From positions 74,996,907-75,060,906 of the forward strand of contig CM060733.1 of NCBI GenBank assembly GCA_030704615.1: a stretch of DNA of 64,000 nt, in the 5' to 3' direction. Source of the DNA: Takakia lepidozioides. Taxonomy: Eukaryota; Streptophyta; Takakiopsida; Takakiales; Takakiaceae. Below are positions 31,454 through 41,642 of this stretch, piece by piece. The notes below the pieces were generated by a model that saw only the letters and a program-made list of their open reading frames with translations, was not told the origin of the DNA and did no database searches. Position numbers and translations under genes: made by a program. Within the stretch, counting starts at the first letter, position 1. The number at the start of each line of letters is the position of its first letter.

Positions 31454-32520
31454 CAAGAGGTCCTTTTGGGTTGATGGTCGGTCAAATCCTCCATGGGTCA
31501 TGACACAAGGTCAAGAACAATGTGGTGAGGGCAGCTTCTTCTTTGACCTATTTCTGCCTGTTTTCCCCTCTCATCAGACTCGGCCCTGAGATGCATGTTG
31601 AATTATGTACTTTAGCTCGTTGGGTGGACCTGTGATGGTTAGGAGTGACTTTGACAAGTTACTGCCATGGGACAGCAGGAAAGTATCCAAAAACAGATAA
31701 CATAGCTGAGGAGAAGGCACCTTCTTCAACACATTTCACCCTATTTTCCCCTCTTATCAGAATCGACCCTACATTTCCATGTTGAATTCTGCAAGTTAGC
31801 TAGTTGAGTGAATCTTTGGTAGTTTGGAGTGACTTTGACATGATACTGCCAATGTGACACAGGAAAGTATCCAAAAACAGGTAAATAGAGATGAAGACTA
31901 GAAGTTGTGGGATGAATACTTTTCTGACCCCAGCCAATGGTGGGACAAACGAGGCAAAAAGGTGAATGCCTGCAGATTACCAGATGTCATTCTGAACGCA
32001 GCAGACACAAGCTGCACACACAAGAGGTCTTTTAGGGTTGATGTTCGGTCAAATCCTCCATGGGTCATGACACAAGGTCAATGACAATGTGGTGAGGGCA
32101 CCTTCTTCTTCAACCTATTTCTGCCTATTTTACCCTCTCATCAGACTCGGCCCTGAGATGCATATTGAACTCTGTAAGTTAGTTTGTTAGGTGGATCTGT
32201 GGTGGTTAAGAGTGACTTTGACAAGTTACTGCCGATGTGGCAGCAGGAAAGTATCCACAGATAACATGGATGAGGAGAAGGCACCTTCTTCAACACATTT
32301 CACCCTGTTTTCCCCTCTTATCAGAATCAGCCCTACATTTCTATGTTGAATTCTGCAAGTTAGCTGATTGAGTGAACCTTTGGTTGGAGTGACTTCGACA
32401 TGGTACTGCCAATGTGACAATAGGAAAGTATCCAAAAACAGGTAACAGAGATGAGGAGAAGCTATGGGATGAATACTTTTCTGACCCCAGCCAATGGTGG
32501 GACAACCGAGGCAAAAAGGT
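31454..32520 (+). repeat. About 560-bp tandem duplication inside the TIR element
   Basis: CAAGAGGTC.TTT..GGTTGATG begins units at 31454 and 32013, and ACAGGAAAGTATCCA and TCACCCT.TTTTCCCCTCTT words recur within them. Each unit is itself a diverged doublet of about 220-bp halves. A remnant of the half-unit (GGCACCTTC.TCAACACATTTCA) is also found near 34950. No gene. Confidence 0.7.
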
Positions 32521-32561
32521 GAATGCCTGTCAGATTACCAGATGTCATTCTGAACACTGCC

Positions 32562-34238
32562 CTAGTGGACATGTATGTCAAATATGAGTGCATTGAGAAT
32601 GCAAAGGAAGTGTTCAACACTATGGCTAAATGAGATGTGGTGTCGTGGAGTGCGATGCTTGCAAGGTATGCACAGCAGGGGCGCGGGATGGAGGCTTTGG
32701 AGACCTATGAGCAAATGATGGGGGAAGGGGTGAAGCCACATCATGTTTGTGTGCGTTTGAAGTCCGTGTGCAAGCGTGGCAGCCCTGGAAAAGGGCAAAG
32801 AGGTGCATGGTTGCATCGCAAAAACTGGAATTGTACCAGATGTGATTCTGAACAATACCCTCGTGGACATGTATGCCAAATGTGGGAGCATTGAGAGTGC
32901 GGAGGGAATGTTTAACACTATGGCTGGACGAGATATGGTGTCATGGAACGCGTGATTCTTGCAGGATGTGCACAGCAGGGGCATGGGATGGAGGCTTTGG
33001 AGACCTATGAGCAAATGAGGGGGGAAGGGGTGAAGCCCGACCACATAACGTTTGTGTGCAAGTCTGGTAGCCCTGGAAAAGGGCAAAGAACCATGGTTGC
33101 ATGTCAATCTGAAATTGTATCAGATGTGATTCTGGACACTGCCCTTGTGGACATGTATGCCAAATGTGGGAGCATTGAGGATGCGGAAGGAGTGTTCAAC
33201 ACTATGGCTAAATGAGATGTGGTGTCGTGGAGTGCGATGCTTGCAGGGTATACAGAGCAGGGGCGTGGGGCCTTGGAGACCTATGAGCAAATGATGGGGG
33301 AAGGGGTGAAGCACAACCACATCACGTTTGTGTGCGTTTGCAATGCTTGTGCAAAGCCTGGCAACCCTAGAAAAGGGCAAAGAGGTGCACGGTGACATCA
33401 GCAAAGCTGGAATTGTACCAAATGTCATTCTTGACACTGCCCTGGTGGACATATGCGAAATGTGGGTGCATTGAGGATGCAAAGGGAGTATTTGACAATG
33501 TGCAGGCTGAACGAAATGTGGTGTCGTGGAACACGATGATTGCAGGATATGCCCAACATGGTTGGCATAGGGAGGTCCTGCAACTATTTGAAGGAATGCA
33601 AGAGAACCGTTTGAAGCCGGACAGTATCACCTTTATATGTGTTATCTCTGCATGCAGCCACATTGGCCTACTGGATGAAAGAAGACACTACTTCGATTCC
33701 CTTAGTCAAGATCATGGTGTCACTCTGACAGTAAAGCACTTTGGCTGCATGGTGGACCTTCTTGGACGTGCGGGACAACTAGATGAGGCAGTGGACCTGA
33801 TTAATGAAATGCCATCAATCCAAATGCTGTGGTGCCTGCAGAATCCATGGCAATGTGGAGATGGTTGAACATGCGGCAACATCTATCCTCACGTCGGATG
33901 AACAGGATGCCGCGACTTATGTATTGCTATCAAATATCTATGCTGCAGCTGGCAGGTGGGATCCATCTGAGCAGCATAATGTTCTCCCTGCATTTTACCA
34001 GCACCTAACAACAAGCTGTATGTCCCATCACATTTCACATGAGCTTGTTCTTCCTTGTACAACAATTTGACACTTAGATTAGTTTATATAGCTACCGGGA
34101 CATTAAATTAAAATCCAAACTATTTGAAATCTACAGGGCAGTCCTGCTTCCAAGATATAGATCGATTAATTTAGAATATCATACGTTGTAGCTGACCCCA
34201 CCATCTGCCCTCGAATTCATCGCGTCAGGAGCTTAAGG

Positions 34239-34301
<63 letters not shown>

Positions 34302-34745
34302 CTCTCCTGATACCCTTTTGAAAATAGCAAAGAAGTCCATGGTGACGTCGTAAGAGCTGGAATTGTACCAGATGTCATTCTGAACCCTACCTTGGTGGAC
34401 ATGTAATTCAAGAGCGGGTGCAGCAAGGTGGTTTAACTACATGTAGTGTGTTGACAATATGGCTCAACGAGATGTGGTGTTGTGGAACGTGATGAATGCA
34501 GGATATGCATAGTAGGGGTGCGGGATGAAGACTTTGGCATACAGACCTTTGAGCAAATGATGCAGGAAGGGTTGAAGTTGGACCAGATCATGTTCGTTTG
34601 TGTTTATAATGCATGAACAACCATGCAAGCAGCCCTCAAAAAATGCAAAGAGGTCCATAGTGATGTTGTCAAAGCTAGGGTTATATCAGGTGTCATTCTG
34701 AACAGTACCCACGTCAACATGTATGTCAAATGTGGGAGCAACGAG
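32562..34745 (+). pseudogene. PPR (PLS-type) repeat protein fragment, broken
   Basis: Successive units read LVDMYVKYECIENAKEVFNT, VVSWSAMLARYAQQGRGMEA, LETYEQMMGEGVKPH, and so on, three to four times with near-identical text. They are followed by VVSWNTMIAGYAQHGWHREV, FICVISACSHIGLLDERRHY and MVDLLGRAGQLDEAVDLINE. This is the pattern of plant organelle RNA-binding PLS PPR proteins. Stops and frame changes are frequent (e.g. TGA after TMAK at 32629 and 33213). More decayed units lie at 34320-34745 after a (GA)n run. The whole lies inside the TIR element and lacks a start and an E/DYW end, so it is captured or degenerate. Confidence 0.85.
34240..34295 (+). repeat. (GA)n microsatellite
   Basis: An uninterrupted 56-bp GA run between PPR units. 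Confidence 0.95.
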
Positions 34746-36193
34746 ATCTGTTATTACTATTATTGTTTTTTTTCATTTTGTTTGCCTGAGCAGGGAGTTG
34801 TGTTGCTGTCTCTCTCCCCCCTACTTAGGCCAAGGAAAACGGGGAGGGAGAGAGGAGCAGCAGCAGCAGCTGTTGCACACAAATCCCCCCCGGCCTAAGT
34901 GAAAACAGCAGCGGCAGCAACACAATTGATAAAACAAAGCACTGCTAATGAAGGCACCTTCCTCAACACATTTCAGCCTGTTTTTAACATTTTTATAAAC
35001 AAAAAAATAAGTTTTATTGGTTACACAAGTTATTTTGATTTTTTTCAAATCCGATCTATAATTTGCCCATAATTTTGTATTAAAAATTATACATAAATAA
35101 AGGGTTTTTATATTCTCAATGAACCCATGAATACATTTAGCAGGGTATCGTTATTCATTAATTGTTTGTTTTATATAAATACTTTAGGGGTTTAATAAAG
35201 GTTTAAAAAATATAATAAACTCATGAATTAAGCTATATACAGGGGTATTGTTTATTGGCTGATGCACGCACGTGATATGGTCTTTTTATGAAGAATGCAC
35301 CCCCCAGGTGTTTCCATTTCAAGAACTCGTTGTACCTGCATTGCTGCATAATTGACCTCACAATGTCCTCCGTTGTGGCAGTGAGGATGTCCACTAGATG
35401 CGCCGCAGAGGACGCACGCCAGGAAGAATGTACCAATTCGGCCATGTTTGTTGTCGGGTTAGAAGCAAGTTACAAATATTGACTAGCATAATATTGAATG
35501 TGACGTGAAATCATCCAACTCACCTCTCGCATATAGTCGTTGAACTGGAGGAAACGACAATGCCACCATGCTAGCCAACTGACCATAGCTCCCTTGTCTG
35601 ATTTCTTTACAGCACCTGACGTTGTCCACCAAGCCCGTATACATACAAACTGTGTCTCTGCATCATCCAAGGTGGGAGCATGCTTCCACGCAAGACACAT
35701 GGAACGGTGGTCCTCTCTGAATTTTGGCGCCACGAGCCTCGTTGTGTACTACGACAAGCTCTGGAGAAAATGGAACCCACAAGATCTCTCATTGCCTTCC
35801 ATTGGAACATTGGGGTCTTCCCCGTGTACCCTTCAGATTGCAGCCCAATTTGCTTGTGCATTGTCCGCCATGAAACCACGGAAATTCGGTGGGGGCAATC
35901 CTGCCCTTGTCATCTGTTCGTTTATTCCCTACCAAAGAAGCATCTCTGATTGTGTATCCTCCCCTTTCATCTCACAAATAACAATTGTCATTAACATCCT
36001 GCAGTGGGGGTCGTAGACATGTGCACCCATCGTCACCGACGGGGGCTGCTATTTCATGAGCGGCATGAGCATGAGCGGAAAAAAAAAAAGCATGAGCAGA
36101 CCATTGTGAGTCCACGGAAATAGGGTTAGGAGGCACGGAAATAGGGTCAAGTGAAGTTGGAATGTGGCACCAGTGGACTTGAAATGCAACATT

Positions 36194-36748
36194 TTATTGC
36201 AAATTTTGTGGCAAGCCACGTCTATACAAGTGTGTTCTAACTGTCACTACACCCTCCGAGGAACTTGCCCCACCTTCTTCCTCATCCCCCTCATCCCCCT
36301 CGTCCTCCGAGCTCTGTGATGCATCAGTTCCACTATGCCTCTCAAAAATCCCGTCCTCTCCTTGGGGGACTGTCCACCTCACCTCCTAGGAATCTTCTGC
36401 GTCTTCTCCCCCACTTTCCTCAGCAGAATCCAAGACAAATCTACGAGCCCGACGGGCTCTAATAGCTGCTGCCTCCTCCCTCATCTTCATTTTCTTGAGG
36501 CTTGCCTCGTCTAAAATCTGCTGTACACGACTACGTTCGGAACACCTCCTAATGGACACCGAAGCAAGCCGGGCAGCATAAGTAGGAAGGATGTACTCCC
36601 TTTCTGGACTAGGCATGAAATCCCCCCTGGCAAAAAAAGGCACGTTCCTCCTGCCCATGAACTCTGGTGTAGACGTCTCTCCGGCAGTACTTGGCATCCT
36701 ACAGTAAGAACAAATCCACTTCAAGAATGTCAATACCAGCACAACCAC
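36194..36748 (-). pseudogene. ParB-MTase copy 2, C-terminal exon
   Basis: After a probable CTGTAG acceptor near 36698, the frame reads PSTAGETSTPEFMGRRNVPF, REYILPTYAARLASVSIRRC, a basic helix EEAAAIRARRARRFVLDSAE and an acidic end, GGEDAEDS, with a stop at 36386. The same frame continues past the stop as another acidic tract (DEGDEGDEEEGG) to 36194, so the stop may be a mutation. YILPTYA corresponds to FVLPVYA in copy 1 (about 8090). The charged tail resembles that of copy 1. Confidence 0.55.
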
Positions 36749-36823
36749 AAAGGGTTTTCAATGAAATAAGAGAGCGGAGGGAGGTGCCTCACGAAATCTG
36801 GAGGCAACTTACAATGCCACCAC

Positions 36824-37402
36824 TCACTCGTAAACCGGGGGCTCCTCGGCCTCGATCCCAACTTCCTCCCCCTGCTCCTTCTTGGATTTTTCCTCATCCT
36901 CCGAGGATGCCTCTTCCTCTTTCGGCAGACGTTCAGCCGCTGCAAGTTCGGAGTTGTGGAGGGCAGTATCTGGTTTGAAGGCGAACACATGCCTGTCGGA
37001 CAACGTCCCTGCCCACATTGAAGCACCTGAGGAACAAAGCGGGCGGTTAATAGCTTGCGGCATGCAATTGCAATCGGGCCAGGGGACAAACTGAGCACGT
37101 GAAGGCTTACCCATGCCGCATGTGAGGTCCAGAATCCGCCCTTGGACATCCGAGCACGTCTCCATGAGGGTTTGGATGAAAGCAGGGCTCCGGGTCCGGC
37201 TGTACCGCCACGGTTTGCCTGTCTTTGTGTCCTTCGGCATACTAGAGTGGGGCACATAGTTGTAGAGGACATCATAGGTTACAGGGTCCACAGCGGCATC
37301 AACAAGACGACCGTCGTTGCGGAATTTGAACATAGACCCTCTCTTCACAAAGCAATATGCCTCAAACACCAATGTCTGCACATCCAACAAAGAAGGGATC
37401 AA
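36824..37402 (-). pseudogene. ParB-MTase copy 2, MTase motif I exons
   Basis: The first exon has FEAYCFVKRGSMFKFRN, YDVLYNYVPHSS, RSPAFIQTLMETCSDVQGRI and LDLTCGMG. An 84-nt intron at 37027-37110 (GTAAGC...CTCAG) then joins in phase to GASMWAGTLSDRHVFAFKPD and a charged tail. Spliced, this gives the beta-class MTase order: helix, 'gd.vLD.fcGsG', small-residue helix, strand with an acidic end. LDLTCGMGGAS stands for the FxGxG SAM-binding loop. Unspliced, the same frame stays open, which hides the intron. Copy 1 agrees with the spliced form. SAM binding is plausible; activity is doubtful because motif IV has changed. Confidence 0.6.
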
Positions 37403-37415
37403 CTCCAGGGTCTAC

Positions 37416-37751
37416 TTAACATACACCACAATATGAAGTGAATGCAATAGATTGATAACTTACACTTTGGCCCTCTGTTCGCAACCCCTGCGTACTGATG
37501 CAGAACCATTTTCTGAGGAGGACCGGGGTGACACTTTTTGGTGTCCACCTTGCCACCGCATTCTCTGTGGTCTTCCCTCTCGTGGCAAGGACAACCACAC
37601 ATCCACCGTCATCCAGAAGCATCCCCGCCAGCCCAAACCCGGCTTTCCAGTAGTCCTCAGTAAACCTGTTCCAGGTGGGCACACCATCCAGGCCCTCCAG
37701 CAGCTCCCCATCTGGAATGTTGAGGAGAATCATGTCGCAGGCTCTCTCCAC
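37416..37751 (-). pseudogene. ParB-MTase copy 2, MTase motif IV exon
   Basis: Reads ERACDMILLNIPDGELLEGL, VPTWNRFTEDYWKAGFGLAG and MLLDDGGCVVVLATRGKTTE, followed by WTPKSVTPVLLRKWFCISTQ. This fits motif IV, the following helix and the DDGGCVVV strand of beta-class N6/N4 MTases. The expected DPPY-type tetrad is IPDG. Copy 1 shares the change (DIPDG). No stop within the conserved part. It follows the 37753-38590 exon without an obvious intron but in another frame, so a short intron or a frameshift lies around 37750. Confidence 0.6.
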
Positions 37752-37752
37752 C

Positions 37753-38590
37753 TCACCCCCCCCCCCGAGTGCTCTTGCAATTCGTGCTCACAGCCGTGAA
37801 TAATTCCATCATGGCTTCAAAACCAGGGGTGTCTTTAGGCTCTGTACCGCCATCCCTCTTCTTGGCTTTCCCCTTCTGCTTCGCCATAGACTTGTTGTGT
37901 GCCACCTTCTTCGCCCTGGCAGCGAGAGCGTCAAGGAAGCTCTCATTGACGCATTGGATGATGGTTGGAGGTTCTAGCTTTGGCCTGTGCGTAAACGTCA
38001 CCGCCGAATACCGCCGTGTAGGCTCGCCCTCAAATGCCAACTTCTTGGCAGAGCCAGTCCCACTCCGAACTGACTTGGGAACCCGGACGACCGGTGACTG
38101 GGTAGGAGCAACAGCAGTCGCAGGACCTTGAACAAAGTCGTCGTCCGAGTCACTCTCTTGGGTCCCCTCCTGCGCCTCCTCCGATGCCCCGATGGTTTTT
38201 TTTTTTTTGGGTGTTACTGCACTCACCTGTTTCTTTGTCCTTTTCCTTTGGCCTTTACTCTTCTCATGCAATTTCTCCTGAATTTCTGCCTGAGCAAGCT
38301 CTGCCGCTTTCCTGGAATTCGCAAGCGATTTTGCCTCTTTTGCACCCAATGGAGGCAGCGGAGCCCGGTTTCGTCGGAATTCAGCATCCAGCTTCAATTG
38401 AAACTCGGATGGGTCGAGCGAGCCAGGCGGAAGGTCCACATACCAAGGGCAATCACGCAAATGTTCCAGATGCCACTCCTTCACAATATCGTCAGTGTAC
38501 ATGGAGTCAGCCCCAGGGTTCCTCCATGCCAGGAAGAATGGTGGCTCGAAAGACAGATGACCTTTCTCCAAAAGGGAGAACTTGCAGTAC
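37753..38590 (-). CDS. ParB-MTase copy 2, charged middle exon
   Basis: After the TGCAG acceptor at 38591-38595, the frame has FEPPFFLAWRNPGADSMYTD, EWHLEHLRDCPWYVDLPPGS, and a long Lys/Glu/Ser linker with TPKKKKTIGAS and an acidic SDSDDDFVQG. It ends with TIIQCVNESFLDALAARAKK. Both ends match copy 1 (5298-5900); the linker does not. The open frame is long (over 270 codons) and clean. No known domain. It is preceded by the array-filled intron. Confidence 0.6.
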
Positions 38591-39652
38591 CTGCATTCAT
38601 GAAAAACACAATGAGGTCCCTGAAATGCATATTCCGCACCATTTTCCCAGGTTGGGGCGGATATGAGTGGGCCTAGAAATGGAAAAATGGCGCCGAATTT
38701 CGGTTTTCGGTGAGTGCCACCCTAGGGAGTTAGCCATCTTGGGAGCCCTGAACTGGAAATTCGGCGCCATTTTTCCCGGTTTGGCCCGAAGATGGCTAAG
38801 TCCCAGAACCGCAATAGGGCCTAGAACTGGGAAAATGGAGCCGAATTTCCAGTTCAGGTCCAGCCACCCTAGGGACTTAGCCCGAAAATGGCTAAGTCCC
38901 CGAACGGCAATAGGGCCTAGAACTGGAAAATGGCGCCGAATTTCCAGTTCAGGGCCAGCCACCCTAGGGACTTAGCCCGAAAATGGCTAAGTCCCTGAAC
39001 GGCAGTAGGGCCTAGAACTGGAAAATGGCGCCGAATTTCCAGTTCAGGGCCAGCCACCCTAGGGACTTAGCCCGAAAATGGCTAAGTCCCTGAACGGCAA
39101 TAGGGCCTAGAACTGGAAAATGGCGCCGAATTTCCAGTTCCGGGCCAGCCACCCTAGGGACTTAGCCCGAAAATGGCTAATTCCCTGAACGGCAATAGGG
39201 CCTAGAACTGGAAAATGGCGCCGAATTTCCAGTTCGGGGCCCGCCAGTCTAGGGACTTAGCCCGAAAATGGCTAAGTCCCTGAACGGCAATAGGGCCTAG
39301 AACTGGAAAATGGCGCCGAATTTCCACTTCAGGGCCAGCCACCCTAGGGACTTAGCCCGAAAATGGCTGTCCTTGAACGGCAATAGGGCCTGGAACTGGA
39401 AAATGGCGCCGAATTTCCAGTTCAGGGCCAGCTAGTCTAGGGACTTAGCCCGAAAATGGTCAAGTCCCTGAACGGCAATAGGGCCTAGAACTGGAAAATG
39501 GCGCCGAATTTCCAGTTCAGGGCCAGCCAGTCTAGGGACTTAGCCATTTTCGGAGCCCTGACTGGAATTTCCGCGCCATTTTCCCTAACACCACATGAGG
39601 CCTCTAACATCCTGAAATGCAAGGACTTGAAAGAAAGACAACGCGTATGTAC
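38591..39652 (-). repeat. Intron filled by a 95-bp palindrome array
   Basis: The predicted intron (GTACAT donor at 39652, TGCAG acceptor) holds eight units of exactly about 95 bp, centred at 38837, 38932, 39027, 39122, 39217, 39312, 39405 and 39500. Each unit has two inverted words: GGAAAATGGCGCCGAATTTCC-like, and a hairpin, GGGACTTAGCC / GGCTAAGTCCC. At each outer edge (38763 and 39574) stands a unit in reverse orientation. The intron position is that of copy 1's intron with palindromes at 6191-6445. Confidence 0.85.
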
Positions 39653-39867
39653 CTGTACAGAAGGCGCATTGCTGCTTTGTCCGCGTTCGGCTGGTCGGTG
39701 AACTCGTGGCTCCGGCGAGCATCTGCTATCTCCCGAAAGAATAGGTTGGTTTTGTAGAGCAGAAAGTACCTCGTCATATAGTCACGTAGGCTCTCTGCTG
39801 CAGGAGATATCTCCATCTTGAACTGATGTGCTTGTGTGTCCAGCTGCTCTTGCGCATTCGTCGTCAC
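39653..39867 (-). CDS. ParB-MTase copy 2, FFREIAD exon
   Basis: Bounded by CCACAG (acceptor) and CAG|GTACAT (donor). It reads TTNAQEQLDTQAHQFKMEIS, SLRDYMTRYFLLYKTNLFFR and DKAAMRLLYR. Copy 1 at about 6770-6523 has the same length, the Tyr/Phe-rich helix and the same exon end. Domain unknown, mostly helical. Confidence 0.6.
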
Positions 39868-39962
39868 CTGTGGAGATTCTCCATCAGATCACTTTCCTCA
39901 AAAAATACAATGAATCCACCCCCTACTAGAGTAGAAGCCCCAAACGAAGCGTGGGGAAGTAC

Positions 39963-40088
39963 CTGAAACCACCATGTCATGCGGTTCATCCACATGTCGA
40001 ATGTGGGGTCAGAGAGTTTGTCCAGTTTGGGGAAGCTCCACATGTCCCTGGTACTTTGGGAACCATTCCAGATTTGGAGCCACCGGGT
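39963..40088 (-). CDS. ParB-MTase copy 2, RWLQIWN exon
   Basis: A 126-nt exon between TTGGACAG and CAG|GTACTT. It reads TRWLQIWNGSQSTRDMWSFP, KLDKLSDPTFDMWMNRMTWW and FQ. Copy 1 at about 7020 has RWLEIWNSSDQTVKDLNQFP. Trp-rich; no known domain. Confidence 0.6.
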
Positions 40089-40173
40089 CTGTCCAACCAC
40101 CCAGCATATTCGTAAGCGCCAAACACCACAAAAAGGAGTTGTTGCCACCACAATTTGGTTAAGAATGTATCAC

Positions 40174-40459
40174 CTTTTCTGTTGCATCCACACAGGATGT
40201 GGCTAGACGATGGAGCTTCTCCAATGTCATCGTGGGCTTCAGAGCGCGAGAGTAGTGCTTCCCCACCTCCACCAGAAAGTCGGCACCAAGGGCGGGATCA
40301 GCTATGGCCACGTACTTTACCATCCGCGACTTGTACTTTATGCGGGCCCTTACCTCCGCAGCTTTGACATACGATTCGAGTTCCGGGAGGGTTGGATTCG
40401 ACTCCTCTGACTCCATGTAGAACCTCCGCGCATGTGCCAAATCCTGCTGTATTTTCGTC
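40174..40459 (-). CDS. ParB-MTase copy 2, EKLHRLA exon
   Basis: The acceptor is TTGACAG at 40460-40466 and the donor is AAG|GTGATA. It reads TKIQQDLAHARRFYMESEES, VKAAEVRARIKYKSRMVKYV, ADPALGADFLVEVGKHYSRA and MTLEKLHRLATSC. It corresponds to 4985-5266 of copy 1. In copy 1 the exon before it is the TWY helical exon. In this copy that exon is 12 kb away on the other strand (28323-28541). Confidence 0.65.
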
Positions 40460-41511
40460 TGTCAAGAATGCGCACATAAGATTAGAGATCCAGCCATTTA
40501 TCCTGTGAATGTTAAGTTTCTTCTTATCTTTATAAACTTTATGATAGTGAATACATCTGGATGGCTTCCTATTATCATCACCGGGCTCATCAACCCTTGC
40601 CTCAGAGTGAGCCTCGCATATCATCGATTCCCACTCGTCAGAGTCATACTCCTCATGGTGCGTCCGACGTGCTTTGCGCATGTTGGATTGTTTCACCATA
40701 TCGGCCTTCACTGCAAATCCTCTACAACTCGTCCTGAAGAATCCTCCAGCTACACAGAGGTTGCTGGAATGTTAAAGCAACAACTCACACTAAAACAGGA
40801 AGACACGCACACGGACTTCAGCAAACAAAAACTTCCATTTGTGCTCATGACGTAAAAAAGCAAGCAATGGAAAGAGAAGAGTTGCAAATCACATGAATGA
40901 TGGCAAAACTTGAAAACAAGTAACCCTAAAGTGACCTCCAATGAGTAATCGCTTCACCGCCAGAGCTCAATCAACAGTTTGTAACACAAGCAAGCCAATT
41001 CATATTGTGCAAGGAAGTGCCTATAATACCGCTTCCACCAGGATCATATAGTCCGTGCCCATCAGACGTCAGGAAGCTTGGAGAAGATGTCATGAGGCTG
41101 CCATGAATCTCAACACTCAAGCATCGACGTGGGGGGTGACAGGCAAGGGGCTGCATTCGAATAATCAGCTACACCATATGCGTGCGGACTGGCCGCGAAA
41201 AGCACGCGAGCATGATGATTGCGATCACCTACGACCTGCAATGGTTGTGTCACATCATGTTATGGGAGGCCGTCCGTCATCATGGGATGCTTGCAACACA
41301 TGAATCATGCGATTCATGTGATACATGTGTTACGGTGTTACGGCTAGGGGGCGGGCGGCGAGGGCGGTTTGGAGGAGGCGGGAGGGGGTGGCACGGGGGG
41401 GGGGGCCACACGCAGGCAGGACCCTTACGCTCGCATTAAACTCCGGGGCCTCTTCTCAGTGTGTGCCATTAATGTGTCCCCTTGGCAGACGCTCTATAGG
41501 GGAGACCAGGG

Positions 41512-41542
<31 letters not shown>

Positions 41543-41565
41543 GACGGAACACTAGAGAGAGAGAA
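40460..41565. other. No firm gene; G-rich run and (GA)n
   Basis: A minus frame at 40515-40711 (EEYDSDEWESMICEAHSEAR, CIHYHKVYKDKKKLNIHRI) shows Cys/His residues but no family. A G-rich stretch lies at 41346-41404 and a GA run at about 41513-41538. Nothing else is supportable. Confidence 0.4.
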
Positions 41566-41642
41566 GACTCTGGCCAAAGCCGGCGTAACTAAGAGCCACC
41601 TCGCCTTACAGCTATTGCCCCCTTCCGGAGGTGGGCCCTATA
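41566..41642 (+). repeat. 77-bp dispersed repeat, second copy
   Basis: GACTCTGGCCAAAGCCGGCG...GGTGGGCCCTATA, matching 9459-9535. Here too it is preceded by GAGAGAGA. Downstream sequence differs from the other copy after CCCTATA. Confidence 0.65.

Larger units (their letters stand above)
30997..35308. mobile_element. 4.3-kb TIR element carrying PPR sequence
   Basis: The left end CCTGGGGGGTGCACC...ATCACGTGCGTG is matched in reverse at the right end, CACGCACGTGAT...TGCACCCCCCAGG; the inverted similarity covers about 45 bp with gaps. TGTTTCC stands on both sides (30990-30996 and 35309-35315), and the host sequence is uninterrupted in copy 2, so this is a clean insertion with a 7-bp (possibly 8-bp) target duplication. 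No transposase is seen inside. The interior holds duplicated sequence, PPR repeats and a GA run, as expected of a non-autonomous element that captured gene sequence. Superfamily uncertain (hAT- or Mutator-like). Confidence 0.75.
30824..36047 (-). pseudogene. Cys/His-DDE gene, copy 3 (3' part), split by a TIR element
   Basis: 30824-30996 matches 21408-21580 and 35309-36047 matches about 21580-22340, both on the minus strand and at high nucleotide identity. Together they form one continuous 3' half of the gene: HRSMCLAWKHAPTLDDAETQ, MAELVHSSWRASSAAHLVDI and DIVRSIMQQCRYNEFLK. The interval 30997-35308 is foreign. The 5' half with the Cys/His cluster is missing; the match stops at 36047, next to the CATGAGC words. 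Frame breaks like those in copy 2 are present. Confidence 0.75.

Noticed and set aside
38667-39550. CRISPR-like array (95-bp units)
   Set aside because: Units are contiguous with conserved 'spacers'; it is a tandem satellite in an intron.
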